NCBI GenBank assembly: GCA_964485345.1
Contig: CAZAJB010000001.1
Location: 1 to 64,000 of the forward strand
Direction: 5' to 3'
Length of the DNA stretch: 64,000 bases
Source of the DNA: UBA5420 sp964485345
GTDB taxonomy: Bacteria > Bacillota > Limnochordia > Darwinibacteriales > Darwinibacteriaceae
The notes beneath the pieces were generated by a model, which was given only the letters and a program-made list of their open reading frames with translations, searched no databases and had not been told where the DNA came from. Positions within the stretch are counted from its first letter, which is position 1. Every line of letters starts with the position of its first letter. A program made the translations under genes and the position numbers. Of this stretch, positions 8,349 through 16,859 are shown in pieces.

Positions 8349-9119
8349 CTAACTACCCCCTTTCGTCGGATGCTGAACGCCAGCATGGTCAATGTAGAAA
8401 TCCCCTTTATGCAAAAGTTCTGAGACCGGCCGAATCTCATAGCCCTTGGCCACCAAGTCTGGAATCAGACGGCGAATAGCCCCGGGAGTGCCCGGGGCAG
8501 CATTATGAAAAAGCACGATGGAGCCAGGCTTCACCTGTTCCATGACACGCTCATAAATCTGATCACTCGACAGTTTTTTCCAATCCAAGGAGTCCACCGA
8601 CCACTGGATGGTATCATATCCTAGGGATGAGGCAGCGGAAAGGACTTGGTTATTATATTCTCCAAAAGGAGGGCGGAAAAGCGTAGTGCTCTGGCCAGTC
8701 AGATCTCGGATCAGATCTTGGTTTTTTTGTAGCTCATAGTGAACCCCCTGCTCGCTTAAGGTGTTCATATGGGGATGCGAATAGCTGTGGTTGCCTATTT
8801 CGTGACCAGCATCAGCGATTTTAACTACATAATCTGGATGCTTATCTACCCAGTATCCAGCTAGGAAAAACGTCGTAGTTATGCTGTGAGTATCTAGGAT
8901 TTCCAGAATCTCATCAGTCAGTTCTGTACCCCAGGTAGCATCGAAGGAGATCGCTACCTGTTTCTGTTCTGTTTGTACGCTATAAATTGGCACCAGGCGC
9001 CCCCGGGACGTAACCGATACAATGAGTGGTTCCCGCAGCTGTGGTACAAGACTCACAAGCGCTAAGACAAGGAGCACAAACACATACCAGCGATTAACTT
9101 TGACAACGAAAACACGCAT
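8349..9119 (-). CDS. pdaB: PdaB-like sporulation polysaccharide deacetylase
   Basis: 256-residue NodB deacetylase with one N-terminal membrane segment. The core shows SFDATWGTEL, the zinc ligands in EIGNHSYSHPHMN, FRPPFGEYN and IVLFHNAAPG, the canonical order for the PdaB/YbaN family needed to maintain spores late in development in B. subtilis. It acts outside the mother-cell membrane, probably on cortex glycan. It is followed at 2 bases by the second deacetylase and preceded by a LysM/SleB hydrolase, making a spore-wall remodelling group. Confidence 0.88.
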   Translation of the reverse strand: MRVFVVKVNRWYVFVLLVLALVSLVPQLREPLIVSVTSRGRLVPIYSVQTEQKQVAISFDATWGTELTDEILEILDTHSITTTFFLAGYWVDKHPDYVVKIADAGHEIGNHSYSHPHMNTLSEQGVHYELQKNQDLIRDLTGQSTTLFRPPFGEYNNQVLSAASSLGYDTIQWSVDSLDWKKLSSDQIYERVMEQVKPGSIVLFHNAAPGTPGAIRRLIPDLVAKGYEIRPVSELLHKGDFYIDHAGVQHPTKGGS

Positions 9120-9145
9120 AACATCACCCCTGGTAATCTTATTAC

Positions 9146-9760
9146 CTAGAGAGTGAAGTTATGATTCCCGATTCTTTTTATCACGGCCTTCGTCGCCCAG
9201 TATTCCGCAGCCTGGGTCTGTGCGGGATTGTAGAAGAATAGCGCTCCGTCCGTGGGATCTTCTCCCCGTAAAGCCCTATTCACCGCGTCAACACTGCTGC
9301 TTCCGGCCTTCTTAGGCAAGGTATTTTGCTCGATGGGAGTAAACTGCCCAGGTTGGTGCAAGACCTCCCAAACAGTGCCTGGAAACCGGCTACTTCGGAC
9401 GCGGTTTACGACCACTGCAGCTACAGCAATCTGTCCTTCTAGCGACTCTCCCCGAGCCTCGGCTGAAACCAACCGAACCAATAGATCCTTCTCCTGGGCT
9501 GTGATGGGAACAATCGTCTCATCAGAACGGAGCGTCTGTGCCTTGGCGTGGGCAGGTAGACGCAACCGGGTGCCTATTTGTATGAGAGCGGGGTCCTCAA
9601 TCTTGTTCAAATCTACCAGTTCTTTCCAAGTAATGCCATAATCCAAGGAAATGTCATACAAGGTGTCCCCTGGCTTTACCGTGTACGTTGGATGGGAGGA
9701 TGCTCTACCAATGGAAAAAAACAATAGCAGGGCTCCCAAGACGATGAGTATGTTGCGCAT
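9146..9760 (-). CDS. LysM plus SleB/CwlJ-type cell wall hydrolase
   Basis: 204-residue exported hydrolase. It has a signal peptide (1-22), one LysM domain (YTVKPGDTLYDISLDYGITW, about 26-70) that binds peptidoglycan, and a Hydrolase_2 (SleB/CwlJ) catalytic domain from about 90. The catalytic glutamate context is VSAEARGESLEGQIAVAAVV, with QFTPI and FFYNP further on. Cortex-lytic enzymes of this family cleave muramic-delta-lactam-containing spore peptidoglycan during germination or act on the vegetative wall. The gene lies immediately upstream of the two deacetylases. Confidence 0.88.
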   Translation of the reverse strand: MRNILIVLGALLLFFSIGRASSHPTYTVKPGDTLYDISLDYGITWKELVDLNKIEDPALIQIGTRLRLPAHAKAQTLRSDETIVPITAQEKDLLVRLVSAEARGESLEGQIAVAAVVVNRVRSSRFPGTVWEVLHQPGQFTPIEQNTLPKKAGSSSVDAVNRALRGEDPTDGALFFYNPAQTQAAEYWATKAVIKRIGNHNFTL

Positions 9761-9815
9761 GATTCCTCTCCCTTTATCTAGTAGTTCATTATTCTACGGT
9801 GAACAAGGTTTTCCT

Positions 9816-10607
9816 TCAACGTCCGAGCTGGTCAAAGTAACGCAGAAGGCGATTGGATTCAATCACCTCGGAGAAGGAAATCCTCTCCGAAAGGGCGTTT
9901 AACCCCAAGAGGACTAAGCACAAAAGGATCCTCCCCACCAAAGGGAAAGAAATTGCGCAGGCTAAACCTAAGACAGCCCCTAGGGCATTAGAACCGCTAT
10001 CACCCATCATGGCAGAGCGTCTCAAATCCCAAAAGAGAAACCCTCCTACCGCCCATACCATTCCAAAGAGAGGCCCTAGAATGTCAGGCCGTAGAAAAAA
10101 GACCGCTAAACCGAGGAGAACAAAGGTCTTGCCGGCGCGACCCGGGCGCAGATCAAGCAAGTTCAAGAAGTTGGCCATCAGGGCCATGTTCAGACCATTA
10201 AGGGCTATCTGCCAGATCCCAGTGCCTAGGGATGAGGCAATGGCTAAGGAGAACGCCACTCCCCCCCACGCTTTGAGCGCCCCCGTTGAAAGCTGCCGAA
10301 TGCTAAAGTGACCGCGAAAACCCTTTCGTCCTTCCTCGCCATGGACATCATCAATAGCTCCTAAGACGGCAAAAAATAAGAGTGCTAGGGCGAAAAGGCC
10401 TGCGTATTCTTCCTTCTGCAAGCGTGCTACCATCATAAATGAACCTGGCAGAACAAAGGCCAAGCCAAGCCCCGTAGGAACCGCTTCTCCCAAGTAGTTT
10501 TGTCGTTTTTGGCCGGCGAAGACTGGCAGCAGCAGAGGAACTGCCAGGTAGGATAGAATTCCCAATATGACCCACCACATCACAAATGCCACCCCTTTCT
10601 CCAGCAC
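9816..10607 (-). CDS. MraY-like polyprenyl-phosphate sugar-phosphate transferase homologue
   Basis: 263-residue polytopic membrane protein of the glycosyltransferase-4/MraY superfamily. It has the motifs AIDDVHGEEGRKGFRGH, NFLNLLDLRPGRAGK and MMGDSGSNALGAV, in order, the Asp-rich and metal-binding loops of the family. It is shorter than true MraY (about 320) and is not in a mur cluster. It overlaps the GT2 gene by 28 bases and forms a set with SteB and SteA, so a role in envelope glycan synthesis linked to division is inferred. The sugar donor cannot be read from the sequence. Confidence 0.75.
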   Translation of the reverse strand: MLEKGVAFVMWWVILGILSYLAVPLLLPVFAGQKRQNYLGEAVPTGLGLAFVLPGSFMMVARLQKEEYAGLFALALLFFAVLGAIDDVHGEEGRKGFRGHFSIRQLSTGALKAWGGVAFSLAIASSLGTGIWQIALNGLNMALMANFLNLLDLRPGRAGKTFVLLGLAVFFLRPDILGPLFGMVWAVGGFLFWDLRRSAMMGDSGSNALGAVLGLACAISFPLVGRILLCLVLLGLNALSERISFSEVIESNRLLRYFDQLGR

Positions 10608-11281
10608 TTAGCCAGAGCGCCCAACACCTGGAAGAACTGCAGCCCGCGATGCCTGATGCCTCTAAGGCCGCGACCTAGGGCCCTGTGTTTCATGGAGAGG
10701 GGCACTTCGGCGATCCTAAATCCGTGATACAGAGTACCCACTGTTAAGCCCACTTCGACCCCAAAACCGGGAAAAAACTCCCCTACAGCTTGCAGCACCT
10801 CAGCTCGCATCGCCCGCTGCCCAGAAAGGGGACTCGTTACATGCTTACCCGTGAGCCATCTCACCCCAAGTTGTGCAGTTCTCCGAGCGAGGCCAAAGCC
10901 CATTTTGGCCCCTGGTACGCTTTGCTCTGAAGCAAAACGCGCGATGGTCATATCTGCTTCATTGCGGACAATAGGTCGCACAAGATCCTCAGCCATGGAA
11001 GCCGTGGTTCCTAGATCCGCATCGAGCAAGAGATAGACTTCGCCTTTAGCTTGCTTTTTCCCGTAGTTTAGGGCAGCCCCCTTGCCTCGGTTCGGTTCCA
11101 AACGTAGGATGGTAACCTTTGTGCCTATTGTTACACTAGAGGCTAAAGCGAAGGTGTTGTCAGAAGACCCATCATCAATAACCACAATCTCGTCTACGAG
11201 TCTCAAACTAGCAACAGCGGTTATGGTCTGGGCGATGGATTCTGCCTCGTTAAAGGCTGGAAGCAAGGCTACAACCCTCAT
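10580..11281 (-). CDS. Family 2 glycosyltransferase
   Basis: 233-residue GT-A enzyme: VVALLPAFNEAESI at the N-terminus, VVIDDGSSDNTF, NRGKGAALNYGKKQAKG and the metal-binding LLLDADLGTT. The C-terminal region (PLSMKHRALGRGLRG) resembles dolichyl/polyprenyl-phosphate sugar synthases. No membrane segments are obvious, so it probably works at the inner face of the membrane on a lipid carrier. Its start overlaps steB by 4 bases and its end overlaps the MraY-like gene. Translational coupling of all three is likely. Confidence 0.85.
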   Translation of the reverse strand: MRVVALLPAFNEAESIAQTITAVASLRLVDEIVVIDDGSSDNTFALASSVTIGTKVTILRLEPNRGKGAALNYGKKQAKGEVYLLLDADLGTTASMAEDLVRPIVRNEADMTIARFASEQSVPGAKMGFGLARRTAQLGVRWLTGKHVTSPLSGQRAMRAEVLQAVGEFFPGFGVEVGLTVGTLYHGFRIAEVPLSMKHRALGRGLRGIRHRGLQFFQVLGALAKCWRKGWHL

Positions 11282-11922
11282 GGGAAAAGACCTTGTGCGC
11301 CTTTTTGTCTCCCATAGTGCCCCTCACTCCCCCGCGCGATACCCAGGAGTAACGCCAGTTTCCCCATTGCAGTATCGATACTATCCACCTTGAGACCAGG
11401 CGGCAGATCCTCTAGATATGGCTCGCTTGCCATATCCCACACAAAGGCCAAATGACTCCCTGCAAAGGCGAGTTGGCTCAGGACCATCTCCAGTTCTGGC
11501 GTAACTGAATCGCAGGATAGGGGAAGCACAAAGACACTGTCCTCTGAAGGCTTAAGCTCACCCACATGGGAGGCCTTCACCTCCACCACCTCCGCACCAG
11601 CAGACTCAAGAATGGTGCGCAGGGGAGAAAGAATCCCTAATCCTAGGTCAACTACGATTACCGTCTTGGCGGCGAGCATATCCTCAGACACAGTCTCGAC
11701 AAGCTGCCCCCACGCCAAGTTAGCAGCATTTAGCTCATCCTCAGCGCTGGAAAGATTGACTTGCATCTGCCGAAAACGTTCCTCCAGCTCGGTAATGATC
11801 AGGGCTTGTTCGTCGACCAGAATATGGTCGGGGAAGAGGGCACCACCGATCAGGATTCCTAGAACCAGACTAAAAAAGACGGCAAGCAGCGAGGCTACAT
11901 GATAGCGAAAACCGAAACTCAT
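11278..11922 (-). CDS. steB: SteB/MctB-family membrane protein (annotated as copper transporter)
   Basis: 214-residue protein with one N-terminal membrane span (SLLAVFFSLVLGILIGGALF), a coiled coil (about 40-75, rich in Glu and Leu: ELEERFRQMQVNLSSAEDEL) and a mixed alpha/beta domain. This is the layout of the MctB/SteB family, named for a mycobacterial copper-related protein but in actinobacteria also the partner of SteA at the division site. It directly follows steA (stop and start abut) and precedes the GT2. A division/envelope role fits the context better than copper transport. Confidence 0.75.
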   Translation of the reverse strand: MSFGFRYHVASLLAVFFSLVLGILIGGALFPDHILVDEQALIITELEERFRQMQVNLSSAEDELNAANLAWGQLVETVSEDMLAAKTVIVVDLGLGILSPLRTILESAGAEVVEVKASHVGELKPSEDSVFVLPLSCDSVTPELEMVLSQLAFAGSHLAFVWDMASEPYLEDLPPGLKVDSIDTAMGKLALLLGIARGSEGHYGRQKGAQGLFP

Positions 11923-13056
11923 CTAGATCCACCCCGCGATCAAACGTAATTGCAACCATAGAAGATGTAGATAGTGTCGCCAAGGCGATACCAAGCCCAT
12001 AAAGATTAAAATGGGAATGATGGTTAAGGCGATAATAGGCACGATATTCAGGGGCGTCTTCGCTCGGTAGAGCTCGCTCACTTTCTTGGCGTCAAGCAGA
12101 ATGGGTCCGATTTTCAAGCGTGTCAAAAACGTGGAAGCCATCCCAGGGCGCCCCTTTTCCAAAAAATCAATCATGTTAGAATGGGACCCAACCAAGATAA
12201 TGAGTTCCGCCCCTTGACCGTGGGCGAGGAGTAGGGCTAAGTCCTCACTGGTGCCCGGAGCTGGTACTACGTGGAACTCTCTTGCTAGACAAACGAGACG
12301 TTCCCGGCCTGGACACCGGCCATCGGCGTAGGCATGGGCGATCAGCTTGGCCCCCGAACAAAGCGCCTTATCACTGACACTGTCCATATCACCGATAATG
12401 ATGTGAGGTCGGTATCCTGAGGCTAGGAGAGCGTCTGCTCCACCGTCGACCCCCACTAGAGTTGGCCGGGTCTCTTGAATGTAAGAACTCAGGACCCGCA
12501 AATCTTCCTTGTAACCAATACCTCGCACCACAACAACTACCGTCTTGCCCCGTAGCTCCCCCTGTAAGTCTGGAAAAGCAATATCACCTAAGATCACATC
12601 TTTCTCTTTGACAGCGTAATCAAGGGTGTTACTGACGAAGCGGTGGAGTTCGCCGGGCAAATTGAGCTTGGCAATCCTCTGTCTTTCCGTGATCACATAA
12701 TCCGTAACGATGTCACCAACGGCAACGATCTCGCCATCTCGTAGTACTTTGCGTCCTTGGATTTCCACAAGATCCCCGTCCTCTAGGACATGAAAGATGG
12801 CCTCCCCCACATTATCCAAGAGAGGTATCCCATGTTCGGAAAGGAGCTGGGGTCCTAAGTTAGGGTAACGACACGTGAGGGAACAATGTGCGTTTATCAC
12901 GGCCAGTGCTCCGGCTTCAATGAGCCCAGCGGCCCCCACTGCGTCAAGATCTTCGTGGGCGATGACTGCAATATCCCTTGGATGTAATACTGCCGCGAGC
13001 TCCTTGGTGCGCCTGCCCAATCTCGCTTTGCCCCGCACGCCTCCACCACCCCTCAA
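11923..13056 (-). CDS. steA: SteA-like cytokinetic ring protein (thiamine-pyrophosphokinase fold)
   Basis: 377-residue protein. The N-terminal domain (HEDLDAVGAAGLIEAGALAV, then CSLTCRYPNLG) is typical of SteA. The middle has a thiamine-pyrophosphokinase-like nucleotide domain with GVDGGADALLASGYRPH and IIIGDMDSVSD. The end has a hydrophobic anchor (IVPIIALTIIPILIFMGLV, about 340-360). In corynebacteria SteA and SteB act together at the septum to control daughter-cell separation. The start codon at 13056 is tentative; the first residues MRGGGGVRGK are unusual and an internal start is possible. Confidence 0.78.
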   Translation of the reverse strand: MRGGGGVRGKARLGRRTKELAAVLHPRDIAVIAHEDLDAVGAAGLIEAGALAVINAHCSLTCRYPNLGPQLLSEHGIPLLDNVGEAIFHVLEDGDLVEIQGRKVLRDGEIVAVGDIVTDYVITERQRIAKLNLPGELHRFVSNTLDYAVKEKDVILGDIAFPDLQGELRGKTVVVVVRGIGYKEDLRVLSSYIQETRPTLVGVDGGADALLASGYRPHIIIGDMDSVSDKALCSGAKLIAHAYADGRCPGRERLVCLAREFHVVPAPGTSEDLALLLAHGQGAELIILVGSHSNMIDFLEKGRPGMASTFLTRLKIGPILLDAKKVSELYRAKTPLNIVPIIALTIIPILIFMGLVSPWRHYLHLLWLQLRLIAGWI

Positions 13057-13062
13057 TACGTC

Positions 13063-13088
13063 AAAAAGAGACGGAACTCACCGTCTCT
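13063..13088 (-). terminator. Rho-independent terminator after spo0A
   Basis: Minus strand: an 8-bp perfect stem AGAGACGG/CCGTCTCT with loop TGAGTT, followed by TTTT. It lies 34 bases past the spo0A stop and would insulate spo0A from steA. Confidence 0.85.
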
Positions 13089-13121
13089 CTTAGTATGCCT
13101 TGTTGAACTATCATTTAGACA

Positions 13122-13874
13122 CTAAACACCGTGAGTGGTAGCAAGGGCAACCAGATCAACCATTGTGGCTATGAAAGCCGAATTGGTTGGCTTACCCTTA
13201 CTCTCCCTCACATAGGGAAAGAAAGTGTACAACTGCTCTACATGGCCCTTCTCCCATGTCATATCCAGGGCGTAGCGCATGGAGCGTTCCACCTGCGAGG
13301 CGTTGACCTCAAAGCGCTGGGCGATAGCCGGGTACAGATGCTTGGTAACAGAACCTAGCCAAGCTGGGTTAAGTGTGGCTAGCCAGATGCCTTCTACAAG
13401 ATAACGATAGCCTTTGTAGTGAGGAGGTATACCCATCTGTTCGAAGAACGCTACACAAATTTCCTGAACCTGTCGCCTCGTCAGTGTTTCGTTCGGTTGA
13501 AGAGGATCGCCCACCAACTGTCGAATCCTTGTTTCCAAGACGATGATGTCCACAGGACGTTCCATGACATAATCTGCCCCTAGACGAGCCGTATCAACCA
13601 GTGTACTCTCAGAGATCTCCTCAGAAGCCAACAGAATCACTTTGACCTCGTCTGAGGCAAACCTAGAGCGGATCTCCACCAGAATGGAGCAACCACAATG
13701 TGGTGTGATGTCCAAATCAAGTAAGACAATGTCTGGCTTGTCCCCTGCCAAGGCGGAGCGAAGGGCTGAAGCGTCAGGGGTTCCTTGGTAATCAAGACCA
13801 GAGATTCGACGACAATGCTCCTCCATGGAGCGCAGGAACGTGGTATCTTGGTCAAGCTGGAAAACCCGTATCAT
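13122..13874 (-). CDS. spo0A: Sporulation transcription factor Spo0A (degenerate receiver)
   Basis: Master regulator of sporulation entry. The 250-residue protein has an N-terminal receiver (1-120) and the Spo0A C-terminal DNA-binding domain (about 135-245): GIPPHYKGYRYLVEGIW, VTKHLYPAIAQRFEV, SQVERSMRYALDMTWEKG and KGKPTNSAFIATMVD are unmistakable. The receiver keeps the candidate phospho-acceptor (LLDLD, 51-55). However, the acidic pocket VADDN of B. subtilis reads QLDQD, the conserved Thr is Ala (ILLAS) and the conserved Lys is Arg (MERPVD). Control by phosphorylation may therefore be weakened or different. It sits downstream of the methylaspartate cluster rather than next to spoIVB. Confidence 0.92.
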   Translation of the reverse strand: MIRVFQLDQDTTFLRSMEEHCRRISGLDYQGTPDASALRSALAGDKPDIVLLDLDITPHCGCSILVEIRSRFASDEVKVILLASEEISESTLVDTARLGADYVMERPVDIIVLETRIRQLVGDPLQPNETLTRRQVQEICVAFFEQMGIPPHYKGYRYLVEGIWLATLNPAWLGSVTKHLYPAIAQRFEVNASQVERSMRYALDMTWEKGHVEQLYTFFPYVRESKGKPTNSAFIATMVDLVALATTHGV

Positions 13875-13876
13875 AG

Positions 13877-14743
13877 CTAACCTACCCGACCCGCGAGCAT
13901 AAAGGTCTTGGTAATCGGCGAGTAGTTGAAGTTCTTGTCAAGACGGAATCGTTCGATCTTTCCCGTCGCAGACATGTGGATCCTTGGCCCGGAACACTCC
14001 AACTTCTCAGACCCGATCAAAATGGTATGATCATTGTAGGCGCTGATGGGCTGGTTCTGATCGATTAAATCCAAGACCCGTCTCTCAACTTCCGCCAAAT
14101 CCACCTCTGGCTTGCGTGTGAATTCTATGACAAAACCGCGCCGGACATCACTATGGAATCTTGGAGGTTCAAATCCCATTTGCTCAAAAACAATGCCCGT
14201 GAGATCCTCCGCACTATGGGCCATCTTACGATAGATCAGCGATTGATAGGCCTCTTCAGCTATCTCTGAGGGAAAGGGCCCAAACAGAGTCGGAACCGTA
14301 ACAACCACTTCCTCCCCGATTCCGATCAACATCTCCGCATTAATATTCAGTAATGGATACAAGAGCTCAAAGTGCTCCACCACTACACGGCGTCCGGCAG
14401 AAACAGCCTTTTTCACAGCATCTGCCAGCTCCCATAGTTGAGTGAAAGCCATCTCAAAACGCACATCAAGGTGGTAGGTATGGGTGCGGAAAAACTCGCC
14501 CTCTGCATCGTCCATGACGGGAAGGGGTCTGACATTAACACCATCATCATCATTGGTCAGAACCAATCCGGGGAACATGCCTCGGATGATCAAAGACTTC
14601 CCCGCACCTGCATCCCCCATGATACCGATCAATCGATCTTCCGGCCGTAAATACCTTTGGGAAATGAGCATACCTAGATGCATCAGACGTTGCCTGCCCC
14701 TTGGAGCATAGTATGATGCTTTCACCAACGTCGTATAATACAC
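13877..14743 (-). CDS. P-loop nucleotide-binding protein of the methylaspartate cluster
   Basis: 288-residue protein of unknown function. A Walker A loop GDAGAGKS lies at 43-50, followed by RRVVVEHFELLYPLLNI, which may contain a Walker B-like strand. The C-terminal third (YNDHTILIGSEKLECSGPRI) recalls the segment that databases label as the second additional domain of alanyl-tRNA synthetase; that link is from memory and is low confidence. The start is a GTG that overlaps the stop of the fumarase-like gene by one base. Position at the end of the glutamate pathway cluster suggests an accessory or regulatory ATPase. Confidence 0.6.
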   Translation of the reverse strand: MYYTTLVKASYYAPRGRQRLMHLGMLISQRYLRPEDRLIGIMGDAGAGKSLIIRGMFPGLVLTNDDDGVNVRPLPVMDDAEGEFFRTHTYHLDVRFEMAFTQLWELADAVKKAVSAGRRVVVEHFELLYPLLNINAEMLIGIGEEVVVTVPTLFGPFPSEIAEEAYQSLIYRKMAHSAEDLTGIVFEQMGFEPPRFHSDVRRGFVIEFTRKPEVDLAEVERRVLDLIDQNQPISAYNDHTILIGSEKLECSGPRIHMSATGKIERFRLDKNFNYSPITKTFMLAGRVG

Positions 14744-15591
14744 TACAAGATCGCCTCCACATGGCGTGCCACATGGCAGTTGATATTGACCGCCACCGGT
14801 AGCCCTGCAATGTGCGTGGGGTAGGTATCAACGAATAGGGCTAGGGCTGTCTGGGTGCCTCCAAAACCTTGGGGACCGATTCCGGTCTGATTGACCAGTT
14901 CGAGCAACTCGGCCTCGAGCTCGGCTACGTGCGGTACCGGATGCTTCGAACCGATCTCCCTCAATACTGCTCGCTTGGCCAGGAGGGCGGCTTTTTCCAT
15001 TGTGCCGCCAATCCCCACACCTATGATGATAGGTGGGCAAGGGTTGCCTCCTGCTTCGCTCACTGCCTTCACCACAAAGTCCTTGATTCCCTGGATACCT
15101 TCGGCTGGCTTGAGCATCTTCAGAGCAGACATGTTTTCACTGCCAAAACCCTTCGGGGCCACAATGAGGCGCAATTGATCCCCTTGGACCAGCGAGACAT
15201 GGAGCACCGCAGGGGTATTGTCTTTCGTGTTGACCCGCTCCAGCGGATCCCCTACCACACTCTTACGGAAGTAACCGTCTTTGTAGGCCTGTCTGACTCC
15301 TTCGTCAACGGCATCACTCAAGAGCCCGCCCTGAATATGCACATCCTGGCCCACCTCAGCAAAAACCACAACCATGCCGGTGTCTTGACAAAGCGGCATT
15401 TGCTGCTCTTTTGCTATACGAGCATTTTCGAGAATCGTATCCAGGACATTTTGTCCCAGTGGTGAGTCCTCGTTCTTCTGGGCTTTAACTAAAGCATCCC
15501 AGACATCCATTGGTAAGTTGCAGTTGGCGTCCAGACACAGGGTTCTAATCTGGGTAACAATATCTGCGTACTGAATAACCCTCAAGTTCAT
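14743..15591 (-). CDS. Class I fumarate hydratase / mesaconase alpha subunit
   Basis: 282-residue alpha domain of an iron-sulfur class I fumarase-type hydro-lyase. Cluster and active-site segments include QMPLCQDTGMVVVFAEVG, APKGFGSENMSALKML and PPIIIGVGIGGTMEKAALLA. In the methylaspartate pathway an enzyme of this class hydrates mesaconate to citramalate, and the position 3 bases after methylaspartate ammonia-lyase makes that the likely substrate. Class I enzymes of the split type need a separate beta subunit of about 180 residues. None is encoded in this window, which is odd. Confidence 0.85.
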   Translation of the reverse strand: MNLRVIQYADIVTQIRTLCLDANCNLPMDVWDALVKAQKNEDSPLGQNVLDTILENARIAKEQQMPLCQDTGMVVVFAEVGQDVHIQGGLLSDAVDEGVRQAYKDGYFRKSVVGDPLERVNTKDNTPAVLHVSLVQGDQLRLIVAPKGFGSENMSALKMLKPAEGIQGIKDFVVKAVSEAGGNPCPPIIIGVGIGGTMEKAALLAKRAVLREIGSKHPVPHVAELEAELLELVNQTGIGPQGFGGTQTALALFVDTYPTHIAGLPVAVNINCHVARHVEAIL

Positions 15592-15594
15592 CCC

Positions 15595-16842
15595 CTACCT
15601 TATATTTCTTCTCAGTAATGCCACAGTACGATTCATTTCATTTGTGCAAATGGATAGTCCTTCATCTACACCCATGCCCGGTTTTGACAGTATCTGCCTT
15701 GGCCTTGTGGCAAGGGCCACTTGGACGGTAATCTGCGCAGAACGTTCTGTCTCGTTGCAGGTGCCGCCAAGATAGGGAATCGTTCCATTTTCCTGGCAAT
15801 AGATCACAGCTTCTACTGAATTGTTGATGCCGCCTAGGTCGGGGGCTTTGATCTGAATCATGTGGCCCGCCTTGGCATCGGTGAACTCTTTAATATCCGC
15901 TAGTGTATTGCACCATTCATCCGCCACAAATAGGCAGGGAATATTGTTTTCATCAATGTAGGCAGTCAACTCGGCCATAAGCCGAATTTGCTCAGCCCTA
16001 GAGTCGCAATCAACTGGCCCTTCAATCGCCAGGGCGTGGGGTGCCACGAGTGCGGTCAATTCTCTGACATACTCACCCATTTTTTTCACGTCATGATTGA
16101 AAGCCTGACCAATGGTTCCGTAGACGTCTACTTGAAAGTCCGGAAGATAGTTGGGGTCTGTTTTCACCTCTGCAACTCTGCTCTTGAGCCAGAGTAAGTA
16201 GTCTTTCAGATGCTCTCCGTCCTTGCCGAGTTTTTGCACGTTATTGAAAAGGCCATGTGGCAAGACATCAACATGTTTAATAATCATACGATCCGCATTG
16301 AGCTTGCGGTCATCGCCAGTTTGGGCAAAAATCAGAACCGGTTCCGCAACCAGCTCTAGATCATACTCATTCACTATAATTTCCGCCATTGTAAGATGCT
16401 GGGCTCTTGCTATAGCGTCAAGAATTGCCTGGGTTACTCCATAGCGAATAGCGGTATGGAGAGGCTTTCCGTGCTCATCTTTAATCTGATCAACTTCCTC
16501 TGCCAAGGAGCGGAACGACGTAAGCTCTTTGCCAGTTAGAACAGGAACAACGTACTTTTCAATCAGAGGCATATAGTCATCAGCCAAAAACAGCGGATCC
16601 CTACCACCTGCCCCCGAGTATTGTACTGCGGCACAATCACCATAGGCCACTTGACCATCGTCTAAGATCAACTGCACAGATACGCTCTCGCCTGCTTGAC
16701 GAATCTTGCTAAAGCCAGGAGTAGCAGCATCTCCGTCATAGCTCAAGCCATTTTCTACATAATTTCCTTGGCGAATGGCTTTCTGATCATCAAAATAAAA
16801 CCCGGTAAGCCCCTTTGACAATACGACTTCTTCAATTCTCAC
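15595..16842 (-). CDS. mal: Methylaspartate ammonia-lyase
   Basis: Eliminates ammonia from (2S,3S)-3-methylaspartate to give mesaconate, the second step of glutamate fermentation by the methylaspartate pathway. The 415-residue enolase-superfamily enzyme has the metal ligands in DFQVDVYGTIGQ, LAIEGPVDCDSR and LFVADEWCN, and the catalytic lysine in MIQIKAPDLGGINN. All are as in the Clostridium/Citrobacter enzymes, and the length is standard. It lies between DUF4387 (17 bases upstream) and the fumarase-like gene (3 bases downstream), in one tight operon with glmL and glmE. Confidence 0.97.
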   Translation of the reverse strand: MRIEEVVLSKGLTGFYFDDQKAIRQGNYVENGLSYDGDAATPGFSKIRQAGESVSVQLILDDGQVAYGDCAAVQYSGAGGRDPLFLADDYMPLIEKYVVPVLTGKELTSFRSLAEEVDQIKDEHGKPLHTAIRYGVTQAILDAIARAQHLTMAEIIVNEYDLELVAEPVLIFAQTGDDRKLNADRMIIKHVDVLPHGLFNNVQKLGKDGEHLKDYLLWLKSRVAEVKTDPNYLPDFQVDVYGTIGQAFNHDVKKMGEYVRELTALVAPHALAIEGPVDCDSRAEQIRLMAELTAYIDENNIPCLFVADEWCNTLADIKEFTDAKAGHMIQIKAPDLGGINNSVEAVIYCQENGTIPYLGGTCNETERSAQITVQVALATRPRQILSKPGMGVDEGLSICTNEMNRTVALLRRNIR

Positions 16843-16859
16843 TTGACAGCACTCCTTAT

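Noticed and set aside
9252..9641. Long antisense frames over real genes, such as this 129-residue one
   Set aside because: They mirror well-identified genes on the opposite strand and show no ribosome site or domain.
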